Part shown: positions 32,659-41,820 of the stretch, piece after piece
Layout of the letters: every line of letters begins with the position of its first letter
Numbering within the stretch: the first letter of the stretch is position 1
Assembly: GCA_021596325.1 (NCBI GenBank)
Contig: JAKGDA010000007.1
Coordinates: 248,001 to 312,000, forward strand
Reading direction: 5' to 3'
Length of the DNA: 64,000 nucleotides
From: Parafenestella ontariensis
Lineage: Eukaryota; Ascomycota; Dothideomycetes; Pleosporales; Cucurbitariaceae
The notes under the pieces: generated by a model
Seen by the model: the letters and a program-made list of their open reading frames with translations, nothing else
Told to the model about the DNA's origin: nothing
The model's database searches: none
Program-made: the position numbers and the translations under genes

Positions 32659-33711
32659 TCACGCTGCTGCCTTCTCCTCCTCCGCCTTCTCTTCCAACTC
32701 ATCACTTCCCTTGAATAACTCGGCCCCCAGGTCATCCAAAAACCTTTCCGCCTTGCCCGCACTCCTCTTTTCCTGAACCAGCCTCTTCTTCTCTCTTATC
32801 ATCTCCTTCCTCTTATCGATCAGCTCTTTCCTCTCCCTCCTCACACGTTCCGTCTCCTCTCTTTCCTTCTCCATCCTGCCCATCTGCGCCAACCTTTCCT
32901 CCTCATCCTTGGAGAAATGGAAGAAGCCCGTTCCTCTCTGCCTAGCTTCTGCCCTGCCATCAAAATGCAGTTCGGGAGGGGGTGTGAGATCTTTGTCGCG
33001 CTTGGCGGCTAGATCGGCCATTTGTTGCGCGATAGTCTCGTCGGGGTTGAAGGCATTGGTTTGCACCGTGTCGCCGAATATTATAGCCTCAGGCATGGAC
33101 GGGCGCGCGGTGAAGCGGTCTGGTTCATCGGCTGCGAGGGTATTCTTGTGACGGGCTTCGCGGGCCGCTTCGGCGCGGGTGCCTTTGCGTGTGCGGCCGA
33201 ACTCGTCAACGTACTCTATCAACTGTTCTTCCTCTGAAACCTCTGATTCCGACTCGGAGGCCGATGCTGCTTCGCCCTTTTGCTGCGTCTCGGCCCATTT
33301 GCGATCAAAGTCGACGCCGTATTTATCTTCGACGTCTTCGATGTCCCCGCGCTTCAAGGCGTCATAGAGGCGCGCTTTCTCCTCCATGCGCCGCTTGGTG
33401 CGCTTCCATGCCGCCTCATCCTCGCCCTTCTCCTCTGTTGTGCGCCCACGGTGTTTCTGGGTAAAGTCTGAATCTTCCAGGTCCTTCAGCGCACGCTTCT
33501 TGACGTTCTTGTTGTGTGTCTTGAAGATGTCTTCCTTCTGCGGTCGGGCGCGGCCGGCGGCGGGCTTGTTCGACTCTGACGAGGAGGCTTTGATGAGGTT
33601 GGAGAGGGTGGAGGAGAAGGCTAGTGTGCTCGAGCTGGAGATTTCCTTTGCCTTTGTGCGGGATTTGGGTCGTGCGCCGTAGAGATGGGCGTCTTTCGAA
33701 GTCATATTCAT
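32659..33711 (-). CDS. CCDC174-family coiled-coil protein
   Basis: A single exon of 350 residues, highly charged. It has the hallmarks of the coiled-coil domain containing 174 family: IEYVDEFGRTRKGTR in the middle and GTGFFHFSKDEEERLAQM later, followed by a long Glu/Arg/Lys coiled coil (about 270-340). An N-terminal LxNLIKAS segment is also typical. The human protein associates with RNA-processing factors in the nucleus; a similar role here is inference. A second ATG two codons in (MTSKD) is an equally good start. The gene is divergent from homoserine dehydrogenase with 296 bp between start codons. Confidence 0.8.
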   Translation of the reverse strand: MNMTSKDAHLYGARPKSRTKAKEISSSSTLAFSSTLSNLIKASSSESNKPAAGRARPQKEDIFKTHNKNVKKRALKDLEDSDFTQKHRGRTTEEKGEDEAAWKRTKRRMEEKARLYDALKRGDIEDVEDKYGVDFDRKWAETQQKGEAASASESESEVSEEEQLIEYVDEFGRTRKGTRAEAAREARHKNTLAADEPDRFTARPSMPEAIIFGDTVQTNAFNPDETIAQQMADLAAKRDKDLTPPPELHFDGRAEARQRGTGFFHFSKDEEERLAQMGRMEKEREETERVRRERKELIDKRKEMIREKKRLVQEKRSAGKAERFLDDLGAELFKGSDELEEKAEEEKAAA

Positions 33712-34007
33712 GGGTGTCGTAGAAGTCGGAACTTGAGTGGAGCTTTCAATCGCGGTCGCGTTGCTAAAGCCCGAGGCGATGTCGGCGTCGGAGCTCTGGC
33801 GTCAGCTTGCTGCCCCGCCGACCCGCCAATTGTCTTGATCCACCCCACGTTACGCAGTACGCAAAGTGAATCAGCGGGTCCACATCACGCCAGCGTCTTT
33901 TTCCTTTTGAAGCTGGAGTTCCCTTGCATGTGCTTCAGAAGAGTCTATATACATTCGTTTGCCTTCCACCAAGCCTCACCCAGTTCATTGACCCCAAAAC
34001 ACCCAAC
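33712..34007. promoter_or_regulatory. Shared divergent promoter, CCDC174 / HOM6
   Basis: 296 bp between two divergent start codons; it must contain both promoters. A short CTATATACAT occurs near 33942-33951 on the HOM6 side and may be its TATA element. Confidence 0.4.
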
Positions 34008-35185
34008 ATGCACCATCCTCGTCAAGTGTTCATCGCCGTAGTCGGTAAGTAAGAACGCTCAGTGCACACTGTATACTGGGGAAGAGCACACGGCTGACAA
34101 CAGCAGGTGCCGGGGGCGTCGGCAAGGCCTTCCTCTCCCAGCTCCACGGCCTCGCACGACACATGTCCCAATCCCCCGGCTCGCAGTACTACATCTCCCT
34201 CATCTGGCTCAGCACCTCCAAGAAAGCCGTCTACCACGCAGACTACAGGTCTCTCTCGAATTGGGACTCCGATCTTCAGAACTCGACCACACCCACGCTC
34301 CCGCTGCCCCAGATTGCCGAATACCTAGCCAAGGCGCCCGGAAAGGTAGTCTTGGTGGACAATACGAGCAGCCAAGATGTCGCAGACGCATACCCAACCT
34401 TCTTGAAGAAGGACATCAGCATCGTGACGCCGAATAAGAAGGCCTTCTCCGGAAGCTACCAACTATGGAACGACATTTTCAACGCCGCCTCGAACGGAAA
34501 CGGAATCGGAGGGTACATTTTCCATGAGTCGTCTGTCGGTGCTGGCCTTCCCGTCATCTCCACACTGAAGGATCTCGTGGAGACAGGCGACGAGGTGCGC
34601 AAGATTGAGGGTGTCTTCAGTGGCACAATGAGCTACCTTTTCAACTCGTTCCAGCCCACGAGCGGCGGAGGCGGCAAGTTCTCTGCTGAGGTAACGAGTG
34701 CCAAAGAGAAGGGCTACACAGAGCCCGATGCCCGAGATGACCTCAACGGCTTGGATGTCGCGAGGAAGCTCACTATTCTAGCTCGTATTGCCGGTCTGAA
34801 GGTCGAGTCACCGACCTCGTTCCCCGTTCAGTCGCTCATCCCCAAGGAGCTCGAGTCGTGCTCATCAGGCGATGAGTTCCTCCAGAAACTGCCAGAGTTT
34901 GACGGACAAATGGATCAGCTCAAAAAGGAGGCGGAGCAAGAAGGCAAGGTCATCCGCTTCGTCGGCAGCGTGGACGTACCGAAGGGAGCGGTCAAGGTGG
35001 GCCTGGAGAAGTTCGACAAGAGCCATCCGATTGCCGCGCTGAAGGGCAGCGACAACATCATCGCCTTCTACACGAAGCGCTATGGCGATAACCCTCTCAT
35101 CATCCAGGGTGCCGGTGCTGGCGCTGACGTCACGGCTATGGGTGTCACTGCGGATTTGGTCAAGGTGCTGCGACTATTAAACTAA
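34008..35185 (+). CDS. HOM6: Homoserine dehydrogenase
   Basis: Two exons (34008-34044 and 34107-35185) encode about 371 residues, close to yeast Hom6. The 62-nt intron splits the Rossmann glycine loop; splicing gives FIAVVGAGGVGKAFLSQL, which confirms both junctions. Further family segments are VDNTSSQDVADAYP, TPNKKAFSGSYQLW, GLPVISTLKDLVETGD and FSGTMSYLFN, with the catalytic region DPARDDLNGLDVARK here reading EPDARDDLNGLDVARKL. It reduces aspartate semialdehyde to homoserine with NAD(P)H, a step to threonine and methionine, in the cytosol. Confidence 0.95.
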
Positions 35186-36209
35186 GTATAGAAGGGTCAA
35201 AGAGCAGACTAGATATCATCCTGGTAAACAGGAAAGAGTCACTAATCTAACTGACTGTCCTTTGACGTTGAATCGCCATTCATCTTACTGGATATTACAC
35301 ATTAACCTATGAGATCTGGTCCGTCCATCGCTACTTTGAGGGAGTAGGATCTATTGTGGGTTTGTGTGGTTTGTGTGTCTCTTTCGCTTCGTGAACCTCC
35401 ACCTCTTACTGAAAGTGCGGGTTTCTTCTTTTGATGTCCTCCACTGAGTTTCCGCTTCACCATTTGTACGGGGCCTTTAATTCATCATGTAGCTTCGCTG
35501 GCTACATCATTCGGTTCTTTCTCGTCTGCCTTCTTTCCCTTGCCTGCTATCTTCTTCTTCTCTTCCATTGCCCACATTCCTGCAGGTCTCTTCACCTCAT
35601 TCTATAGCTCCCGCAGCTATCTCAGACGCGCCTAGATACAGTTGTCTGACTGTCGTAGGCGACAGGCCGAGGGGGAGGTCCAGGGAGGATTCGCTGCGGT
35701 GGGGAGACCGCTAGGGCTCTGTTGAACCGGAGGAGTCTTCGCAACACTGCCTCTTTCCTGCGCCACATTTCCCTCTCATCACAGCAGTCGTCAGTCGTCA
35801 GTCGTATAGTCGCAGAAGATAGTACTTACTAGTGATTGTTATCAAATGACTCTAAATGGCAAGCCAAATAAGAGCTTGCTGCCAGGCAAGCTCGGGGTCT
35901 CGGGACAGAGCAGACCATTCACGCAACAGTATTATTGACTTCGATGTTCTGCCCACGTCGCGATCTTTGGGATCTGGGAGGGGTGGAGAGGTCGCCGTCA
36001 CCAATGCTCGCTATGCCGACCTTGCTGACCTTTCAAAAGTGGCCTCTGGCGAAGACATGACTGCCGGTGGTCAACGAGAGGCTTGTGAATAGTGTAGCCT
36101 GACAAGTCTCAATACTTTGTGCACTTTCTTTTCGATTTTCTACAGAAAACTGAGAACAGCCAGTTCCGAGCTATTGATCCATTGCAGGCGCCGCCCGCCA
36201 GTCCCTTGC
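35186..36209. other. Convergent intergenic region with a possible degenerate ORF
   Basis: One kilobase between two convergent genes. On the minus strand 35400-35600 reads as a lysine-rich frame (MWAMEEKKKIAGKGKKADEK) interrupted by stops, which may be a decayed coding relic. A 16-nt stretch around 35682 resembles one near 39983. No intact gene was recognised. Confidence 0.3.
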
Positions 36210-37555
36210 TCAATACATGTCCATGTCATCATCGACTTCATCCTCCCCGTCTCCCTCATCTCCCTCGGCAAGCAGTCGCGCATCAAGTGCCACAGTCCTC
36301 CTTTCGTATATGTCGCGCTCCAACTCTGGCAATTCTTTCAGGCGCTGGATGAAACCTGCACTGAGATGCTCGTCCTCAATGTATATCCAGAAGTTCTGCG
36401 CAATCTCTGTTGCCAACAAGTCCTTCATGCGATCTTGCGCCGGGAGACACGGACCTGGTGCTGTCTCAAAGACATGACAAGCGAATGCCATAATATCCCA
36501 CATATCCCATGGTGCCAGACGTTCCAATTTATCGATGATGTGGTCTAACAGATCTGTCATTCCCAGCTTCACCGCTGTCTCCCATGCAGAAATATTCTGC
36601 GCAAAAGCTTCTTGTACCTCCTCTTCTCCTTCTGGATGTTTGTGGCCGAGTTGTCCGCTTTCCAGCCATTCAGCAATAAGATTGAAATCCTCGGGGTCGA
36701 TTTCAGGTAGGTTCGGGTGAGAGAGCACCCATTGGCCCTCTTCGTTGAGACTGAAGTGCATAATACCGGTTCGCTGATCTTGGAAGTATGGTCGATCCCA
36801 GACGTGGTTCTTTTGTAACGTACGCTCTTCGCTCTCAGGACCGACATAAACAAGAACGAAGCCTTTATTTCCTGAACTACACGTTGTCATTTCAATAAAG
36901 ATTCATCTTTTGTTGGACTTCGGACTTACAGCTCTCCTTCAATAACATCGCTGGTCGGAGCAGACTGGCCTCCTCTAAGCCTATCCCAGTTGAGAAGGTC
37001 GTTGGAGGCCGAACTAAGTGAGAACTTAGAGGATGTGCGCACTTCATTGTCCCTAAGCCTTGGACTAAGCGTGCTCTTCATATGGTTGACAGAGAGGCGC
37101 TCATTGTCCAAAGGTGGTGACAACGTGGGGTTGCCATAAATACTGTTCCGACTTTCGCGAATTGCCCATTGTAGATCTGCGTCATCGCTTATATCTTCTT
37201 CAATCACAGTTGCTGTATCTTTAAGTTGAGCTCTCCAATAGTTTAAACCGAGGCCTTCTTCGAGCGCCGAGTTGGCTATTGCATACGCCTCTCCAAGACC
37301 AGGTGTGCTTGCTACCGTCTCCTCTTCATCGAAAGGATAGAATGGGTTGTACTCATGCATTTCGGTTGCGGATGCCCAATGCAAGCTGAGTGCTTCCCCA
37401 ATGCGCAGCACAAGCGTTACATAGCCGGGAGGTCGGGTTCTGAGGAAGTCATCAAGTGCGACGTCGTCGGTACATACCACCGCCGGCCAGAGTGGCTGCT
37501 GTGATGATCCAGATGCGCGATAATGAATGAAGCTTCCAGGCGTGTACTGCGCCAT
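36210..37555 (-). CDS. PWWP-like and BTB-like domain protein, uncharacterised
   Basis: Two exons (37555-36930 and 36876-36210) joined by a 53-nt intron give about 430 residues. The N-terminus has FIHYRASG ... PLWPAVVC, resembling the start of a PWWP fold, followed by VTLVLRIGEALSLHWASA. The intron joins EGEL to SGNKGFVLVYVG. The second half looks like a divergent BTB domain of the fungal type: LVYVGPESEERTLQKNH, FNLIAEWLESGQLGH, then AWETAVKLGMTDLLDHIIDK. The C-terminus is a run of Asp/Glu/Met. I know no named protein with this layout. A chromatin reader coupled to a dimerisation domain is possible but speculative. Without the splice the two halves would be separate frames; matching phase favours one gene. 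Confidence 0.72.
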
Positions 37556-38144
37556 GACGTAGAGATAGGTGATGACGACCTTCGGTTACGGAGTAGCTGA
37601 GAATAGAATCGTGATAGTGATGATGTGACTAGAGGAAGAGAAATAATAGAGAGGAGATATAAACGTCAGCCAGCTGCGAAGAGGTACTTATGAATTAAGT
37701 AACGTTGTGGCATGTCGCGGTGAAGGCGCGCAACAGGAATCACGGTAGCCAGGCGAAGTAAGAGGCGAGACTGTCGCCTGGGTGCCCTCGGACCATTGTC
37801 GCCGTTAGAAGCACGATTGCCATGCTGCCATCGAAGACGGAGGATTCGAAACGAGGATGATCTAATTAGTGTAGTGAGTGTTAGCTAGAGCGGAGTGGAG
37901 CTCAGCTTGATGCTCGGGGGTTTACATAAGCTGCCCGCAATCTGGCATCAAGCTCGCGACCTGCGACCAAAGTTTTGCGACATGCGTCTTCTCCTTATAC
38001 TCCGGCAAAGACGAATCGAAGCCTAGGCCTGATCAATAAAGCCCGCCATACGTGGTCAAGCTCCAGAAACCAGGAAAAACAGCAAACGGGCAGATCCCAA
38101 CCTTCGTCCCACAACGCGCACCACGTCCACCCACAACCGCAACC
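37556..38144. other. Divergent intergenic region, PWWP-BTB / SEC11
   Basis: 589 bp between divergent starts. An AT-rich stretch near 37641-37660 (AATAATAGAGAGGAGATATA) lies upstream of the minus-strand gene. Nothing else was recognised. Confidence 0.35.
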
Positions 38145-38777
38145 ATGCTCGGCCTCAGCGCGATGCAGCCCCGGCAACTAGCCGCTCAGGTTCTCAACTT
38201 TGCGCTCGTTCTCTCAACAGCCTTCATGCTCTGGAAAGGGCTCTCCGTTGCTAGCAACTCGCCTTCACCGATCGTCGTCGTACTCTCAGGGTCCATGGAG
38301 CCCGCGTTCCAGAGAGGAGACCTGCTGTTCTTGTGGAATAGAGGTCTGGACACGCAAGTGGGCGAGATTGTGGTGTACAACGTGAAGGGCAAGGATATCC
38401 CGATTGTGCATCGTGTGGTGAGAAGATATGGAGGAGGGTGAGTACCTTTCCAAATTTGCTTAGACAAGGGGACAGTGCTGGGGAATTCATACGGAGGCTT
38501 TGATTTGGTAGAATCAAGAGTGAAAACCTGTGCTGACAGGACCTTTAGGAAAACCCCCCTCCGGCTCCTCACCAAAGGCGACAACAACCTCGCGGACGAC
38601 ACCGAACTTTATGCCGCCGGCCAATCGTTCCTCAATCGCAAAGAAGACGTCATTGGAAGCGTGGTCGGCTTCATTCCCTTCGTCGGATACGTTACAATTC
38701 TGTTAAGCGAGCACCCTTGGCTGAAGCAGGTCATGCTGGGGATAATGGGCGTGATGGTGGTGTTACAAAGAGAGTGA
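38145..38777 (+). CDS. SEC11: Signal peptidase complex catalytic subunit
   Basis: Two exons (38145-38437 and 38549-38777) encode about 173 residues. The N-terminal membrane anchor is VLNFALVLSTAFMLWKGL. The type I signal peptidase boxes follow: catalytic serine in VVLSGSMEPAFQRGDLL, catalytic histidine in IPIVHRVVRR and LLTKGDNN. This is the endoplasmic reticulum form with a Ser-His arrangement, which cleaves signal peptides of secreted and membrane proteins as they enter the lumen. A C-terminal hydrophobic helix (LLSEHPWLKQVMLGIMGVMVVL) closes the protein. The intron is 111 nt and its junction restores RYGGGKTPLRLL. Confidence 0.95.
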
Positions 38778-39488
38778 GCGTTGGTCAGATGACCAGGTAG
38801 AGTCATTATGGAGACTAGAGTATGCCATAGAAATACAGTGGAGAATCTGTGCGCGTGGCTGCGCGGATGTATATGTATAACGCGGTCCGCAGGCGCTCGG
38901 TGTCAGCGTTCGCTGCAGGTATTCGAGCCCACGACAGCACGGCGTTGGGTCATGTATCAACTGGGTGCGCCTGACAAACGTCATAAGAGATATACCCACC
39001 AGCTTCTTGGTCCCTTGAGGATACTATTCTGCATTACCACCAGTTTTCACAGCCTTGCGTCGATTCACTTTAAGCAACATAACACATACGATGGCCTCCA
39101 ATCCAACGCTCAGCTAGCGACGTTCTGCGCAATCTAATAGAGCCTCTCAGCCAGAGTGATTTAAGTGTAACCTAGGAAATAATACCACAGGACAACGTTG
39201 ACCTGTCACGCAGCTGGCATGTCCCAAATATCAGGTAGGCTACCCTATGTTACGAGATGAAGAAAAGGCTACGAAATCGTTTGCGATTTCGGCATCATGT
39301 AGTCCAAAAGGCTACATGGGCGTCAACAGACACTGCAATCTGATCGTGGATAGCGCGAGGCCATTAATCATTCGTTGTAAGTTACTCTTACTCTCCCTTG
39401 TGCCCTATTTCTTCTTTCCTCTTCTCTCCCTTCTTCTCGCTTCTCGCTTCTTTTTCTATCTCGGAGCGCTAGCCCTCCTATACTTAGA

Positions 39489-39990
39489 TTATGAGGTGAC
39501 ATATTGGAGAGGCTTCTTTATGTTGGGTCTGCGGGCTGCCCTTGCATCCATTGCCTCGCTTTCCTGCCGCCACTGAGTATTCCTCTTTTGGAGGCTTCCC
39601 TTTTCCACGAGGCTATCGAGCCCTGCACGAGGCCTTCGACGATTAAGCGCTTCTCGCTCGCTCTTCCATGCCTTCAGATCATTATTGTACTTCTCTATTC
39701 CTGCCTTCCAGTCTGCCATTCTTTTCTCATAAGACTACATTCCACCAGACTGCATAACTGGATATTCTGAACTTCCTGTTTTCTCTCCAAGCCTGTCTGA
39801 TGGCTGCCTCTCTTCTCTTACAATTTCCTCTCTGATCTTCAACGCATCTTGAGGAGGAGTTGGAATTAGAAAGGTTAGAGGGATCAGATGGCTTGGAAGG
39901 GTTGGAGGCGTCAGAGTTGGAAGGGTTGGCGGGGTTGGAGTTGGACGGGTTAGAGGTAGGTCTTCCTTAGGGCGAGGTCTAGGGAGGATT
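39489..39990 (-). pseudogene. Decayed ORF of unknown origin
   Basis: On the minus strand one frame runs from about 39990 to 39489 with a single internal TAG (about 39735). The upstream part is Pro/Thr-rich (RPTPTPPTLPTLTPPTLP) and repetitive at the DNA level (GAGTTGGAAGGGTTGG-like units, 39857-39955). The downstream part is charged and helical: KRMADWKAGIEKYNNDLKAW, then a Trp/Arg-rich segment. This could be a relic of a transposon-encoded or duplicated gene. I do not recognise the family, and a chance frame cannot be excluded. Confidence 0.3.
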
Positions 39991-40302
39991 CAACTTGGGA
40001 GGGGGGTTCTGACATATGTGTGCATTAGATACTATAGGTAAAGAAGAAGAGATGATCTACGACTACGATCCATCCCTAAACTACTCGCTACACTACCACC
40101 CTCACCTCGCCTTTCTCTTAGCATTGCAGTGACTTCTGTAGCCAAGGTTACAGCGGGAACAGAGTCAGTGTATTCATGTACAACGATCTTGACGGTTTTG
40201 CTACCCTGTATGCTATGGAAGTAACCATATTGCGCAAACAGACGTACGTATAAGACACTACCCCAATCCACCGCACTCGCAAACAAAAAGGAGCAAAGCA
40301 GC

Positions 40303-40307
40303 AAAAA
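40303..40307 (-). terminator. RNA polymerase III terminator of the tRNA gene
   Basis: Five T on the minus strand, about 10 nt after the tRNA 3' end. A second T5 lies at 40285-40289. Confidence 0.6.
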
Positions 40308-40316
40308 GAGAAAGAC

Positions 40317-40466
40317 TGCGACGTATGGGGCTCGAACCTGTGGGTACAAAGTCAGTCCATGTGTCACACGCAGCTGGTACAGAGGCACCACTTACCCATG
40401 ACCCCCGCCTCACTTCGTATTGTTCACGATGGGAAGGCGATACCCTAACCACTGGGCTAACGACGC
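40317..40466 (-). tRNA. tRNA-Gly (CCC) with two intervening sequences
   Basis: The mature parts fold as a complete 73-nt tRNA. Acceptor strands are GCGTCGT and ACGTCGC (one T-T mismatch at 4-69) with discriminator A. The D arm is GCCC-AGTGGTTA-GGGT. The anticodon stem is TCGCC/GGCGG with loop TTCCCA+A, so the anticodon is CCC, after a conserved T33. The variable loop is GGGTC, and the T arm is ATGGG-TTCGAGC-CCCAT. G1-C72, C2-G71, G3-C70 and A73 are typical of eukaryotic tRNA-Gly. A standard 19-nt intron (40429-40411) lies at 37/38. A second insertion of 58 nt (40395-40338) interrupts the T-stem. Both internal promoter boxes are kept: A box TAGCCCAGTGG, and B box GGTTCGAGCC, whose first G comes from the insertion end. 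A T5 run follows about 10 nt downstream. Confidence 0.82.
40338..40395 (-). other. 58-nt insertion in the T-stem of tRNA-Gly, GT-AG ends
   Basis: On the minus strand it starts GTAAGT, contains GGACTGAC 20-13 nt before its end and finishes CCCACAG. These match the spliceosomal 5' site, branch site and 3' site of this genome. Exact removal gives a perfect T-stem ATGGG/CCCAT. The boundary can shift by one base because G flanks both sides. Removal by the spliceosome or by tRNA endonuclease is not shown by sequence alone. Confidence 0.7.
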
Positions 40467-40780
40467 TTTGCGCTTGTTGATGATGACGACTGAGGTGAGA
40501 TTATGATATATGTACACAATGCGGCAAGCGAGTAGCATGGGTCATTCAAGACGATACAGAGATTGTGTTCTCTAATTGTGGAGTCGCGGGTGATGAGGGT
40601 CGGGAAGGCGCATAGGTGGACGCGGGTACCCGTTGCGGTGAGTCTGAACGGAGTAACTACGTATAGAGCAAGCTGAAGAAACGACGCCGAGTATGAACTG
40701 TGTTTTCAAGGGGCTCTAGAAAAGAGACAAACCCGCTCGAGCATACCAATTATCACCCGTGGTCTCAGAAGTCACAGTTA
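40467..40780. other. Upstream flank of the tRNA gene
   Basis: 314 bp between the tRNA 5' end and the MITE. Nothing recognised. Confidence 0.3.
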
Positions 40781-40914
40781 GAGGGTGTTCGCACGCCCAG
40801 TTGCATCTTGCATTGTTTCACTTTAGTAGGAGGTACTCAATGGGCCCAAAATTAAAATTCAAACTTGTTCTTAGAAGACTGCTATAGGGAGTAACATAGT
40901 GCGATGTGACCCTG
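40781..40914. mobile_element. MITE family 2, copy B (134 bp, TA target site)
   Basis: Flanked by TA (40779-40780 and 40915-40916). The left end is GAGGGTGTTCGCACGCCCAG and the right end, inverted, is CAGGGTCACATCGCACTATG, so the ends share AGGGT and CGCAC in register. The interior GTTCTTAGAAGAC matches copy A. It lies about 315 bp upstream of the tRNA-Gly gene. Confidence 0.72.
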
Positions 40915-41343
40915 TAGTATGAGATGACTTTATGGTTTGAGCTGGGATCCGAAATACGAAGAGCAGGAGCTGCGCTACGCCGAAGCGACAAATTGTAGGC
41001 TTGTGCAAAACAACATCACCATTATGATCGCAATAGATAGCAGCAAGGATTTTTCATACCACAATTGACTAGTGTACATAGACTTGGTCATGAGCTTCGT
41101 GATGTTTCATGCGTCGAGAGGGACAGGACGCCAAACATCATGACCGCATAGCGCGAGCTGTACTGCGGCCGTCTTCCGAAATGAACCACAGATTTGCTAG
41201 CCGGCCTCCGCAAAGAACCCATTAAGAAGGAAGATCACAAAGGAAACCAAGGCCCGATAGCCCAAGACACACTATAGCCGCCGACCGATAGAGCTCATGC
41301 ATGCACATGCATGACAGTAGAGAGCACAGATGGTATGCAGTCT
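40915..41343. other. 3' flank of the HMG-box gene
   Basis: About 430 bp downstream of the HMG-box stop codon (gene on the minus strand). Nothing recognised. Confidence 0.3.
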
Positions 41344-41820
41344 CTACTCGGACTCCTCTTCTTCCTCCTCACCAGCCTGCGCCTTTCTTAGCGATTTCCT
41401 GGCAGGCTTGGGTGAAGAGTCACTTACAGCGTAGGCGGCCTTCTCCTCCTCGTAGCGCTTCTTGTCAGTGGCAGCCTTGGCCTCATAGGGAGTGCGCTGC
41501 TTCTCAGACAGCGCCTTCCACTTCTCGCCCAAGAGCTTGCCAACCTCGCCTGTGCACGGTTAGAAATGGTGCACAAAGGATGCCATACAAAGAAAACTTA
41601 CCGAACTTGATGCCGGGGTTATCCTCGCGGACCTTGTCACGCTGCTCGTTGGCGAAAAACATGTAGGCGGAAAGACCACGCTTGGGCGCGTTGGGGTCTG
41701 TGACTTGTTAGTACTGAGGGAACTGTGAATGCACGTGAGTTGCATACCCTTCTTCTTCTTGCCGCCGGCATCAGCCTTAGCGCCCTTGCCCTTACCGCGG
41801 GTAGACTTCTCCTTAGGCAT
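41344..41820 (-). CDS. NHP6: HMG-box chromatin protein
   Basis: Three exons (41820-41748, 41697-41602, 41549-41344) encode about 124 residues. A basic N-terminal arm (MPKEKSTRGKGKGAK ... KKKK) leads into one HMG box: DPNAPKRGLSAYMFFANEQR, IKFGEVGKLLGEKWKALSE, then YEAKAATDKKRYEEEKAAY. The tail ends in acidic residues. This is the layout of yeast Nhp6, which bends DNA without sequence preference and works with FACT on nucleosomes. Introns are 50 and 52 nt, the first with a TACTAAC branch site. Upstream, a GTAAGT near 42110 on the minus strand may be the donor of a 5' UTR intron, but this is not certain. Confidence 0.93.

Larger units (their letters stand above)
38778..40316. other. Gene-poor region with a decayed ORF
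   Basis: About 1.5 kb between SEC11 and the tRNA gene. It contains a decayed minus-strand frame at 39489-39990 (separate entry). The rest has no recognised feature. Confidence 0.4.

Noticed and set aside
40032..40391. 119-codon hydrophobic minus-strand frame overlapping the tRNA gene
   Set aside because: Its first part is the tRNA insertion and 3' exon, and the rest has no motif; the tRNA explanation is stronger.
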